Shown here: positions 1-8,949 of the stretch, piece by piece
How positions within the stretch are numbered: the stretch's first letter is position 1
Layout of the letters: each line of letters opens with the position of its first letter
NCBI GenBank assembly: GCA_036362985.1
Contig: JAYGXS010000003.1
Coordinates: 38,396,495 to 38,460,494 of the forward strand
Length of the DNA: 64,000 bases
DNA from: Ligula intestinalis
Lineage: Eukaryota > Platyhelminthes > Cestoda > Diphyllobothriidea > Diphyllobothriidae
Reading direction: 5' to 3'
Translations under genes and position numbers: made by a program
Notes under the pieces: model-generated
The model's database searches: none
The model's input: the letters and a program-made list of their open reading frames with translations, nothing else
What the model was told of the DNA's origin: nothing

Positions 1-17
1 TCTCTCTCTCTCTCTCC
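1..17. repeat. (TC)n microsatellite at the window edge
   Basis: A simple TC dinucleotide run opens the window and probably continues beyond it. The next 700 bases hold no recognisable gene or element. Confidence 0.9.
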
Positions 18-719
18 CAAGTGCATCAAATGTGGTGCATCCTTCCCTCATACGTTAAATGCTTTATTTTTAATTTCAGACTGAGCCCAGCTTTAACAGC
101 CGTCGTCCATCAGTTCGCCGAATGCCCTTTTATTTTTCTTATTTTTTCTCTCTGTTTTCTCGTGGCTGTGCATATGTCCTAACTAATACTTTGCCATTCT
201 TTGCTACTTTCCTAAACATTTTTAATCCTTGTACTGTTTGACTCAACTATTATTCTTACGTGCTTCTTAAACTTTCTCCAGTACTGAAAACAAAAATAGC
301 AACATTTTATTTTTCCATAGGAACCTCTTTTGACTTCTTTCAAAGTTTGAAAGGGAACAGAACGAAATTGCATTGCGTTATTTGCTTTCTCTCTTAGGAC
401 ACGAGAATAGGTACGCCTTCGGAAATTTTGTGCAGGGTTACTCATATAACAGGGGCAGTTCTTATTACCGCGGCTTACCATTGTTTCTATCACAGGGCCG
501 AGTCGTTAGGGTTTGAGGTAGTTTCGCCAGGTGGCAAACCCTCTGTATCATATATCCATGTCTTCTCCGAATGGTCCATCTACTCGGTACTCTTGAGGAT
601 CCATGTCTAGAACGGAAAACAGCGTTGCTGACCGTGGCCAATAACAGCCTTCAATTTTTTTTAAATTGATAGACCAAGCCGCACATACCACAATCGAGCT
701 AGGGAGGGAGTCGTGTTCA

Positions 720-958
720 GTTGCTTACAGTATGCACCATCGATCCTAGCGTTGGCGTTTGCGAGGACACAAGGTCCTGTGCAACGGACATTAAGTGGGA
801 TAGACGAACACTGTCGACAAAGAGGAGGACTGGAATGACCATTCCTGGCTCAAAATATCGTCAGCCGGTCCTATCCAATCCCTCATGGTGCGTTATTCGA
901 CGTTCGAGCTGGTGACCTGTTGTACAGAAGTCTGGCGTTCTAACCATTGATGTGTGGG
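720..958 (-). mobile_element. tRNA-derived SINE, copy A
   Basis: On the minus strand, about 890-958 reads like a tRNA head: an A-box-like TGGTTAGAACG, then a B-box-like CAGCTCGAAC some 35 bases later. The body that follows contains AATGGTCATTCCAG and TGTCGACAGTG, which match the bodies of the copies at 962-4660 and 53690-53990. A head with pol III boxes plus a shared unrelated body is the normal structure of a tRNA-derived SINE. Its head abuts the head of copy B in head-to-head orientation. Boundaries are approximate. Confidence 0.6.
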
Positions 959-961
959 CTC

Positions 962-1045
962 ATTTCCTCGTCGGTTTAGTTAAGGGCGTTTGGCTTCTTA
1001 TCAAGAGGTCGTGCGTTTGAGCCTCCGGTGGTTCACCACCTAAGG
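962..1045 (+). mobile_element. tRNA-derived SINE, copy B, 5' part (split by the hAT element)
   Basis: A tRNA-like head shows an A-box-like segment at 971-987 (GGTTTAGTTAAGGGCG) and a B-box-like GTTTGAGCC near 1015-1023. The sequence then runs into ACCTAAGG, which is the left target-site copy of the hAT insertion. Joining it across the transposon to 4561 gives a continuous SINE that aligns along its length with the minus-strand copy at 53690-53990. The match includes the body motif of the form ACAAAAATGGTCATT. Confidence 0.65.
1038..1045. repeat. Left target-site duplication of the hAT element
   Basis: ACCTAAGG directly precedes the left terminal inverted repeat. The partner is ACCTAGGG at 4553-4560, seven of eight identical. 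An 8-bp duplication is the hallmark of hAT-superfamily integration. Confidence 0.85.
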
Positions 1046-1061
1046 CAGAGGTCGGCAACCT
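1046..1061 (+). repeat. hAT left terminal inverted repeat
   Basis: CAGAGGTCGGCAACCT. It matches 14 of 16 bases of the reverse complement of the right end. Confidence 0.85.
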
Positions 1062-1206
1062 TTTTGACCCAGCCAAAAAAGCAAATATTTGTAAATGTAT
1101 TTCAGAAAGAGCCATATAGTATATTTTAAAATAAAAGTCTATCAAATACGAGTATGGTAAGCCTCTGAATCTTTTCTTTTGAAAAAGGTTCTTATAATAC
1201 TCATTG

Positions 1207-3134
1207 TTAATGTGAACTCTGGCGTTGCATGGATTCCCTGATGGTTTTATAGTCTGGTCGGTAGTTGGTGAGGTTAAGCTTCATGCAAGCGTTGGGGCTT
1301 TCATCCGTTAGACGTAATCTTATCGTGGACTTGATGTATCTAAGATGTGAGAATGACTGCTAATATGCATACCTGGATCCAAACATGGTCAATACAGCAA
1401 TACTCACACGCTGTAGTGTGTGGTATGTGAGCGGAAGCGTATTCCAAGTTTTGATTATCAGCTGGTCTTCGGGTTGAAGTTTCTTAATTTCTGTCCACAT
1501 GTGTTTGCTTGCCAACTCCGCTTTATGTCGTGCGATCCTTTCCAAATCCTCATTGAGTGACTTAACTTCTTTACTCACATGTCTGAGGCCTTAAGGTCAG
1601 CCAATTCTTGTTCGAAATCTCTAACGGAGAGGCCAGGAATATAACGTAAGTTAGCTGTGTTCAGTTAACCCTCAGTTGGATGAGTGATGAGCTTAAAAGA
1701 CGAGTGTGCTGTCCAAATTCTCCAAAACGTGCTTTGAACGACTCATGAAGACTGGATGTGAAACCATCTAGCTGGTGGAGATCAAAGGTTTGAGTGGACT
1801 CACTGTGCATGCATCTTTATACTGTCTTAGTTTCTTAAACTGAAGTAAATGATCTGTTTCAAGATCCGTGTTAAAGAGTTTAAGCTTGTTTTCAAAAGCA
1901 AACACGGATTGTTGAAGGGATAATACTGTGCTTCCATTGCCTTGCAATGTAACGTTAAGTTGGTTCAGATGTTTGGTCATATCCACGAGATAGTAAAACA
2001 TGAGGAGCCACTCAGTTTCGGCTAGCTCACGATGCTCAATGCCCTTCATTTAAAGGAACGTCCGTATTTCGTTCAGGCAAGCTGCAAAACGGCTAAGCAC
2101 CTTCCCTTTTGATAACCAACGTACCTTGCTGTGCAAAATCAGACCATGATAGTTATTTCCAACTTCACTCAGCGGTATTTTAAACTATCTATCACTTGAG
2201 GCTCTAGCAACAATAAAGTTAATCACACAAACGACCAGCGCCATCACTTTGCCAAGCTACCTGTCTTATATCTACGCACAAAGAGCTTCCTGTTGTATAA
2301 TGCAATGGAAACTTAGGATGGGTCTATTTTCATATTCACAGAGAAGCGCCACAAGTCCTTTGTTTTTCCCCACCGCACACGGAGCACGATCAGTACACAC
2401 TGAGATAAGTTTATCCACAGGTAGTTTTTTTTCTTGAGCGAAGTCCATGAAAGACTTGAATAAAGCCTCACCTCTTGTGGAACCTTTTTTGGCAAAACCG
2501 CGATACTTTCTTCGTGCAGTGTATCACCAGCAGCATATCTTGCAATCACACTGAACTGCGCTAAATGACTTACGTCTATTGACTCATCCAAAGCCAGGAT
2601 AAAGAATGGCGCTGCATTTATGTCTTTCACTTGCGTTTCCTCCACGTGGGTTGCCATCATGATGGTAAGCTCATGAACAGTTTTTGCCGACAAAGGCATG
2701 TCTTATATCCGTTTAATTATCTTGTCTTTGTTCGGAAGATCATCAAAAAGTTTATCGGCTACATCCAGCATGAACGTTTTAGCAAACTCGCCACCAGTGG
2801 ATGGTTTTCGGTCCTAACTACTGCTAAAGATCCAGCAAAGCTAGCGGAGTTATATTCACCTCGCTGGGTCCATACGCGGAGTTGCTTCTGGCTGGATTGC
2901 ATCCTACTCATTACCTATTGGCATGCTTTATTTCGGCTATCTCCTGCAATTTATCTTGCTGCAAACGTATCATGGCGTGTGTTGAAGTGGCGCTTTACGA
3001 TTGACCGTTTTATCGACGTAATCTTGTCATTGCAAATTAGACACCGCATAATCTGCTCTCTGCACAAAGGCGAATTCTTCGGCCCATTTGTCCTGAAATG
3101 TACGATAATCCTCATCTCTTTTTCGTTTCGCCAT
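1207..3134 (-). pseudogene. hAT transposase (BED-finger, GTF2IRD2/ZBED-like), decayed
   Basis: The gene reads from ATG at 3134 down to TAA at 1207-1209. The N-terminus reads MAKRKRDEDYRTFQDKWAEE, typical of the short conserved start of ZBED/GTF2IRD2-type transposases, followed by a degraded BED-finger region. At 2699-2313 is FILALDESIDVSHLAQFSVI, holding the first catalytic Asp (LDES.D). At 2049-1768 is a stretch containing DMTKHLNQLNVTLQG, highly conserved in this group. At 1578-1207 the C-terminal hAT dimerisation region appears as WNTLPLTYHTLQRVSIAVL, then QSFSHLRYIKS and RLTDESPNACMKLNL. Several in-frame stops and frame changes separate these blocks, so no functional protein is expected. 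It would have excised and reinserted the surrounding element. The plus-strand ORF over 2631-3155 is its antisense shadow. Confidence 0.9.
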
Positions 3135-4490
3135 ACTATTTGTTGCAGAGGTTAACTTGGGGCAAATGAGTGTAGTGTTCAAAGATGTGCGATCCATCGG
3201 ATGAAAGAAAGCAGTCAGATCTTAGGATCGATATATTAGTCCACAAGGCAAGTGTTCGCGAATGGACTGTTTGCTCCGTCTGAGGGACATAAACACGACG
3301 CACTATACGTAACAAAGCCGGTTGGCCTATGCGCGTAAGATAACCTTGTCTGCCAGTGTGAGCTTGACAAAGTTGAGGTCAAGTCTGCGCGCTGTCGTGC
3401 TTTAGTAGAGCGTTTGTTATTTAGCGAGCTTGTCGCCGTTGTTGGGACGCAGGAAAAAATAGAAGCAATTGTTGTCGGTAAGCCAAAAGGGACCAACCAG
3501 GTCAAACTTAGGGGTGCCGAAACTCCAGAGATTAGTCGAAATTAAATTGATTCTAATACGCGTCTCGGTGGCGGCACGTCATTAGAGGCGGATGGCTACA
3601 ATGCGTGCCCTCCCCCCTTCGTTCTCCAAGACTCGCTGTCCGAGAGTCATGTGTTGCCACAAGCGACTGTTCCAATGCCCTCTTGCACTGACGCCCCCGC
3701 CCCCCGAGGCTTGACCTCGCAGCTGCGTCTGGGAAACCGGTAACGGCTGCGCGAGCGTCCCCTTTCCTTCGGTTTTCTGGCGGCCCCGAGACCGCCGCCC
3801 TGGCGACCGCAGTTTATTCAGTCACGCGCACACACCCGAGCATACAGCGGCGTCCAAAGACCTAAGGGCCATTTAAATACTTCACCCCTCAGCCGATGCA
3901 GCAAAGATCTCTTCAGGGGACATCCCCTAGGGCAATTTGAAGACACCAATAACAGAATAATTGGACCTGCTCCGCAATCCTACTGAATCAGCTGTCACCA
4001 CTCTCTCAAGCTCTCTCAGATCTGGGTGAGCGCAATCAACACTAGCCCTGACTTCGCCAGCGGCCACTGCCACCTGGGACAGCGTGAACCACAACAGACG
4101 CGTATTCGACCGCGTTCCCACTCGCCCTCACGGCGGCCAAGGTCTGCTACACCAAACCTTCCTACGGTGGATCAATCTGCCCTCCTCTACATCTCTGTTT
4201 TTGATGACGGAGCAGCCCCTCCCCAGCATCCTGCTCCGACTTCCCCTCCTCGCCGCCGGGATTGGGGCCAACCCGGCGGGGGTCATGATCCAACAAGGGC
4301 TACTAGCCAGCCAGCCAGCCACCTGGGACAGCAATTGGGAGTTCTGTACATAATAAATCACTCCTTTTGAGGAGTTGTCTTTTAACTTCCAGCCTGGGAT
4401 TTGGCCTGATGACTGTAGTCATCCGAGTACAACTCACTACTTAGACCCCTAAAGAGTAACCAAAATGATAAAATCTGAAGTTTCTGAAAG
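3135..4490. other. Non-coding 5' side of the hAT element, with a GC-rich patch
   Basis: This region lies between the transposase start and the right inverted repeat. About 3590-3860 and 4020-4330 are clearly richer in C and G than the surroundings, and they create several overlapping ORFs on both strands. None of those shows a recognisable domain. The patch could be the element's own promoter and 5' untranslated region or an older nested insertion. No flanking duplication was found to support nesting. Confidence 0.4.
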
Positions 4491-4536
4491 AGCCATACGC
4501 GATCATCAAAAGAGCCATATGTGGCTCGCGAGCCAT

Positions 4537-4552
4537 GGGTTGCCGACCCCTG
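4537..4552 (-). repeat. hAT right terminal inverted repeat
   Basis: Read on the minus strand this is CAGGGGTCGGCAACCC, the partner of 1046-1061. Confidence 0.85.
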
Positions 4553-4560
4553 ACCTAGGG
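4553..4560. repeat. Right target-site duplication of the hAT element
   Basis: ACCTAGGG, partner of ACCTAAGG at 1038-1045. Confidence 0.85.
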
Positions 4561-4660
4561 GTTGGATATGACTGACTGATGACGACTAATGAGACAAAAA
4601 TGGTCATTTCATTTTCCCTGTCGGCAGTGTTTGTAATACCAGCCTTTGAGTGATTGCTGG
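4561..4660 (+). mobile_element. tRNA-derived SINE, copy B, 3' part
   Basis: Continuation of the SINE head at 962-1045. It begins GTTGGATATGACTGACTG and contains the shared body motif around ACAAAAATGGTCATT and TGTCGGCAGTG. The 3' limit is uncertain; similarity to other copies fades by about 4660-4740. Confidence 0.6.
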
Positions 4661-4744
4661 CAGGCCTCGAGGGTGAGCCGCAAGGCATAACGGGATGAGC
4701 GAGTTCCCTCAGTGATCGCTGAGTTTTCATCAACAAATTCACTG

Positions 4745-5770
4745 GGATACTGGCGGTTGGTCATGAGACGTTTCTAATCAAAGCAGTATGTCTGCGAGCA
4801 GTTCCGATAATTTTAATGATCTCGGAGTTCGTCTCTGGCAGGGGGTCTGTCGAGGTTAACTTTGAACCCGACAAACCTTCAGCTTCGATATTTTGTGGGA
4901 CATTCAGGCTCTCAACCGACTGGTGGTGAAACGTGAACGCGGTCGGTCCTGGTTAACCTAAACCCACCCTCCACAAATAATCGATTGCGATGAAGATCTG
5001 CTCTCATTGAGAAAGCGCAAGCTACCGAGCTGAGAGTTGATCTGCAGAAATGCTGGAAGTACTTTTGTAACCGCGATTTTCAGGACAACAAGCGCAACAG
5101 CTTGTTTTACGCGAAAAGACCGTACTTCAAACGAAGACATAATCGGGTTTACAAATTATCATTCATTAACTGAGAAATGGTTTGCTTATCAAAATGACCA
5201 GACTACGAAACTAACTTTGGCCAGGTTAATTATTTAATGTTCACTTTAACTCATAACAGGGAAGAAAATATCATGAAATTTCCCTAGGGAGACCAAGGTG
5301 ACGTGTCAAATTCCGCATACGCATTTTTTGCTTCCTGGTGTTATAATGCTGTATTCACTAAAACCCCGGCAAAACTAGGCGTGTCCGTTAAGGTGTCTTA
5401 TGAACGATAGTTTGGCTATGGATTCCATTCAGCGTTGCCATGGATTCAATCGTAAATGTATTTGCGAGTAGAGTTGGTAACCTTTGTTGCGTGCGCTCAG
5501 GGACAGTTGAACGGCTGGCATTAAAACAAGCATAAAAACGGATGTAACAAACCGAGCGTGGCTTTGTAAAAGAGTTAATACTCTTTGGGAAAAAAATCCC
5601 CTCCTGGAAAAAAGGTAAAAACACTGTTTTCAGTCCTCTCAAGAGCCTGGTTAAGGAACGTGAGGCCAAAGGACGCAGTAGGTAGTTTGGTATACTTAAA
5701 GAATTACTCCAGCCTATCTACGATCCAGATCTCTTAAGAAAACTCCTTAGCTGGCCTGTGGTGCGAAAAA
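4745..5770. other. Interval with no recognisable gene or element
   Basis: Only short chance ORFs were found here. None shows a domain, and no terminal repeats or tRNA-like boxes were seen. Confidence 0.5.
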
Positions 5771-5775
5771 CTGAA

Positions 5776-5965
5776 ATGTGAAACATCTGTTCCCAGGAAG
5801 AAATTTGAAGCAAGCAAATATGACAGAATTTATTCGATCAAATAAATTTCGTGACGGCTCGTCAGCTGCGGCCCGTCTTTGCATGAATGAATAACAAGTG
5901 GGTTACAGCACAATTTGAATATCAACAAAATCGATAAAGCAAGGTCAAATTTACGCGTAAGCGAA
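5776..5965 (-). mobile_element. PLE terminal repeat (pLTR) with one-sided extension and hammerhead core
   Basis: It starts with the extension motif TTCCCAGGAAGAAATTTGAAG (about 5795-5815), also found at one end of several other elements in the window. A minus-strand hammerhead core follows, and then a region resembling the left terminal repeat of the PLE at 17458, including AAAATCGATAAA. No coding part and no inverted partner was found nearby, so it is probably a truncated or solo end. The right boundary is approximate. Confidence 0.6.
5847..5865 (-). ncRNA. Hammerhead ribozyme core (minimal stem II)
   Basis: On the minus strand the core reads CTGACGA, then eight bases (GCCGTCAC), then GAAA. 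These are the invariant hammerhead nucleotides in the right order and spacing. Stem II is reduced to about one base pair, as in the minimal hammerheads known from PLEs, which are thought to act as dimers. Confidence 0.55.
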
Positions 5966-6549
5966 CATTCATATTGTCAACGTAACTCGGCAGGGGCGGA
6001 AATTTAGGGGGAGAAAACAACACGGAAACAAACAAAAGGTGACTAAATGTAGGCCTATGGGCCCCAAGGCAGCTGTAGGTTAGCCACATGTTCTAATTGC
6101 TTACATAGGTCGGGTTTCTCCCGCCGTATGTAGGCTGCTTCCATGTAGCGTAATGTCCGGTTTGTTCGTGCTCGAACAAGAACTCGGAAAGATTTTTTCG
6201 GATCGACAGAGTGACCACTGTGACCGCGGTATAGCAGTAGTAAGTAATAAATTACATAACAGAAGTAAATAAGGGCCAGTATCCTTTTTGACTATTGGCA
6301 GCTTACTCAGAGTGTAAGGGTGCAAGTCAAGGGACGACGCCGTGGGCGCTCCATTTGTCTTGTGCAGGCGGTGAATTTTTTTGTGTCAGCGCTTGGCTGA
6401 CAGTCAACCATAATGCATGGCTCCTCTGCCCAACAGACAGTAACCGCCTCGACCGGCGGGCTAAACCAGGTGGGGTTTTACGCTATTGTGTGTCCCCATA
6501 CTCTGTATGACCAATCTCCACCCCTATCCCTCCCTCATCCTACGTTGAC

Positions 6550-6729
6550 CACCCCACCGACGTCAGCAAAGCCGCCTTCTGTCGAAGTTGCTAACTTGTG
6601 CAACAGCAGCTGCGGGAAATGCAGGATGCCTGGAGGGTTCGTAAGGCCGAGAAGTTCCTAGGTTACGCGGGCCACAACGAATGGAAGATGCTCTTCACTG
6701 CGATCAAGGCTGTCTACAGTCTTCCAGCC
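6550..6729 (+). pseudogene. Non-LTR retrotransposon (LINE) polyprotein fragment
   Basis: A 60-codon stretch reads PTDVSKAAFCRSC, a stop, then LVQQQLREMQDAWRVRKAEK and NEWKMLFTAIKAVYSLP. This is the linker between the endonuclease and reverse-transcriptase domains of a LINE polyprotein that I recognise as widespread in flatworm genomes (RAQ..REMQDAW..RKAEEIQ...NEWK type). The in-frame TAA near 6590 and the lack of either catalytic domain show it is a dead fragment. The flanking 6300-6540 is C-rich and may belong to the same insertion, but nothing there could be identified. Confidence 0.7.
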
Positions 6730-6734
6730 ATAGT

Positions 6735-7715
6735 GTTATATTGTGTACTCCGTCTGACACGCACTTGGCTGGTTGGCGTTGGATAACTATAGAATAGACT
6801 TCCCTTTATGGTGGAAGAAGGTTACTTTCCACCAAACAGACAATAATCTACAACAAACGTCCGATCCACAGACGTGCATTTAAAACCCTAGTGGATTTTA
6901 AGATCACTGGGTCTTACCACAATAGATGTATTCTTAAGAAAGATAATATGCTTTTTTGATGTAAGATATGTAGCACATTTCTATCTAGAAGACTATAACT
7001 AGGCTTTCTGCTGTACCGCAGGTGAACTAAAGGAAACCTTGATTAGCCTCAGAGGCATATTAGACACACTGCACACTTAACAAACATCCGTATTTAGGCA
7101 AACCTGTCGATTTCAGTAGAAAGTAAGAGAAGAAAAGACTGAATGACAAACATCTCGCGCACACATACAAATACAGCTGAGTTCACCGAAAATGTTAGTC
7201 CTTTTCAGTAGGTTTCTGAAGGCTTATCTAAGTCCACACGAAGTTCGGGCTCTATCTACTGTAAGATCACACACTACACAGAAAACCTTTTAGCGCGCAA
7301 ACTGCTCACCTCACAACCCCCCAAATTAGATTGCGTTAAGTTGATTGATAAAGTGTCATTTATTAGCTAAGAACTATGTTTTTATCGAAAGCTGTCAAAT
7401 AAACTACAACTCTATGACGCGTCAATTATCGAAAGTCATTTATAACTGAAGCAATGAAGGAAAACAAGAGAAAACGAAAATAAAATGAAAAAAAAACGAT
7501 AACGACCCCATTGATTGTACTTTATCGTGCAAAAGTGCTGTCAGTCGGAAGTGTCAGCCATTTTAGAGAAAGCGGTGCAAATTTGAATTATTTCCTTGTT
7601 TCTTGAAGGAGATGCAATCGCTTACGCTTACCGTCACCTGATTTTCACCGATTTCAGATCAGGTTCTTCGTTTAGAGGAGGAATTTATTCAAAAGCTGAT
7701 GTTCATATTGATGTT
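6735..7715. other. Interval with no recognisable gene
   Basis: AT-rich, with only short chance ORFs. No element ends were seen until the target duplication at 7719. Confidence 0.5.
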
Positions 7716-7718
7716 GGT

Positions 7719-7730
7719 TTATAGAAAAAC
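7719..7730. repeat. Left target-site duplication of the 7.7 kb PLE derivative
   Basis: TTATAGAAAAAC, repeated exactly at 8749-8760. Confidence 0.85.
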
Positions 7731-7761
7731 TCAGAAGATGAATTGGCGAACATAAGTTTGT

Positions 7762-7780
7762 TTTCGATAATTCTCATCAG
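7762..7780 (-). ncRNA. Hammerhead ribozyme core, left arm
   Basis: Minus strand: CTGATGA, GAATTATC, GAAA. Stem II is a 2-bp GA/TC helix with a four-base loop. It is identical to the right-arm copy. Confidence 0.7.
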
Positions 7781-7820
7781 GCCTTTACAGTTAAACTTCA
7801 AACGTAATTAAGTACGATGT

Positions 7821-8552
7821 TTGACGCAAAGGGTGAAACGGATCTGCTCGAATGATAGCATAGAAGAGGAGCTGAGGATTGTTGAATGTGTATTTCGACA
7901 AAATGGGTACCCCAGTCGATTTATCGCTAAGCACATGGCTGAAAGGCCACCAAAACCTGCAATGCTAACAGCAGAGAAGAAACGAATATTTATCAGGGTC
8001 CCATTTCAAGGGGACGGCCCAAGCGAACTTCTAAGGAGGCGCCTGAGTCAAGCTGTAGCAACCACCTTGCCAGCAGCCAACGCCCACGTACTCTTCTCGA
8101 CTGCTCCCATCCTATACGGAGAGATCAAGGACAAACTGCCAGCCCAGACCACATCCATGTGCATATATTCATTTACCTGTTCCTGTGGGGCGGGATACAT
8201 TGGTCGCACGAGTCGGCGTTTGTCCAAAAGATTTCGAGAACACATCCCAGCATGGTTAGGAAAGGGTCAACTAAAGGGTGTTAACAGTTCCATTCTAGCG
8301 CATCTGGTAGACTCTGACCATCGCGTGGATGCCAAAGAGGCCTTCCGAGTTATCTACAAGGTACCCTCAAGCTACTCAAAATTTCTTGGACAGCGTCTCC
8401 TGGCTACGGCAGAAGCGGCCGCAATCAGGCTACGCCGACCCATCCTTTGCGCCCAAAAGAATTTCGTCGCGGCACCACAGTTACCATGGTCAAAAGCTGC
8501 TAATCCAACAGCCAGCGGCTTAACACCTCAACCGACTACCAGCTCCCCCTAA
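7821..8552 (+). CDS. PLE GIY-YIG endonuclease ORF (reverse transcriptase absent)
   Basis: An uninterrupted ORF of 243 codons. Residues 1-45 match the end of the PLE thumb region (ECVFRQNGYPSRFI). A GIY-YIG nuclease domain follows: CIYSFTCSCGAGYIGRTSRR at 114-133, with the first Tyr at 116, YIG at 126-128 and REH at 139-141. Further on are His161, His167 and a candidate catalytic Glu near 198. Cys120, Cys122 and the two His could form the zinc-binding cluster typical of PLE nucleases. In a full PLE this domain nicks the target DNA for target-primed reverse transcription. A TAA at 7809-7811 closes the frame upstream and the first in-frame ATG is at 7935, so an intact start is missing. The ORF lacks all reverse-transcriptase motifs. 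It is closest to the lineage at 17.7 and 22.7 kb. Confidence 0.8.
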   Translation: MTQRVKRICSNDSIEEELRIVECVFRQNGYPSRFIAKHMAERPPKPAMLTAEKKRIFIRVPFQGDGPSELLRRRLSQAVATTLPAANAHVLFSTAPILYGEIKDKLPAQTTSMCIYSFTCSCGAGYIGRTSRRLSKRFREHIPAWLGKGQLKGVNSSILAHLVDSDHRVDAKEAFRVIYKVPSSYSKFLGQRLLATAEAAAIRLRRPILCAQKNFVAAPQLPWSKAANPTASGLTPQPTTSSP

Positions 8553-8672
8553 CGCGGAGCAAAATTTTGACCCCGTTTTGACCCCCCATTCCCCCTCCCC
8601 TGACAACCGTTCTTCCTTTTTTCTACTAACCCGCATAGTCAATTTACTTAATTACCCTATAAATGTAAAGGC

Positions 8673-8691
8673 CTGATGAGAATTATCGAAA
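8673..8691 (+). ncRNA. Hammerhead ribozyme core, right arm
   Basis: CTGATGA at 8673-8679, GAATTATC, GAAA at 8688-8691. It is the mirror copy of 7762-7780, and all core positions are intact. Confidence 0.7.
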
Positions 8692-8748
8692 ACAAACGTA
8701 TGTTCGCCAATTCATCTTCTGAATTTTTCAATGGGAATTTTCGCAAAA

Positions 8749-8760
8749 TTATAGAAAAAC
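8749..8760. repeat. Right target-site duplication of the 7.7 kb PLE derivative
   Basis: TTATAGAAAAAC, identical to 7719-7730. Confidence 0.85.
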
Positions 8761-8886
8761 ATTAAAAAATTTCTGCGATCTAATATAATACAGGAAATTT
8801 CTAGGATATTCGTCGATCCCGATTTCACCAAGAGCCTGTCTATTTCTATTGCAACTGAACATGCGCGTCCCAGGAAGTAATTGAGA

Positions 8887-8945
8887 AGTGGAAGACGCCT
8901 CGATTGCCGGGACAATATGTCCCAGCGATCGAGTCGTCTTCCACT
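8887..8945. repeat. Long hairpin, 28-bp arms with 3-nt loop
   Basis: The left arm (8887-8914) and right arm (8918-8945) pair at 25 of 28 positions around the loop ATA. The arm begins AGTGGAAGACG. No element features flank it. It could be a snap-back miniature or a small-RNA precursor-like hairpin; nothing here decides between them. Confidence 0.8.
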
Positions 8946-8949
8946 TTGC

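Larger units (their letters stand above)
1046..4552 (-). mobile_element. hAT-superfamily DNA transposon (ZBED/GTF2IRD2-like), inactive
   Basis: A 3507-bp cut-and-paste transposon. The left terminal inverted repeat begins CAGAGGTCGGCAACC at 1046. The right end, read on the minus strand from 4552, begins CAGGGGTCGGCAACC. Subterminal AAAGAGCCATA motifs recur inside both ends (about 1104, 4488 and 4510). The element sits inside a SINE and is flanked by an 8-bp target duplication. A decayed transposase lies on the minus strand at 1207-3134. The remaining 1.4 kb (3135-4490) is the transposase's 5' side and is partly GC-rich. Stops and frameshifts in the transposase mean it cannot mobilise itself, although the ends look intact enough to have been recognised in trans. 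Confidence 0.9.
7731..8748 (+). mobile_element. 1018-bp PLE derivative with inverted terminal repeats
   Basis: The element is bounded by an exact 12-bp target duplication. Its ends are inverted repeats: 7731-7789 matches the reverse complement of 8664-8722 at 58 of 59 positions. Each arm has a hammerhead core, on the minus strand at left and the plus strand at right. Between the right arm and its target duplication lie 26 extra bases (8723-8748). Read on the minus strand these carry TTCCCATTGAAAAATTCAG, a variant of the one-sided extension seen at other elements. Inside is one ORF for the GIY-YIG domain; the reverse transcriptase is missing altogether. The near-identity of the arms and the perfect duplication suggest a fairly recent insertion. 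Confidence 0.9.

Noticed and set aside
2631..3155. 174-codon plus-strand ORF
   Set aside because: It is antisense to the hAT transposase N-terminal region, which is identified by specific motifs on the minus strand. The plus-strand reading shows no domain.
4026..4370. Three overlapping ORFs (114, 89 and 77 codons) in a GC-rich patch
   Set aside because: Mutually overlapping frames on both strands, Pro/Arg/Ser-rich composition from GC bias, no recognisable domain, and located within the transposon.
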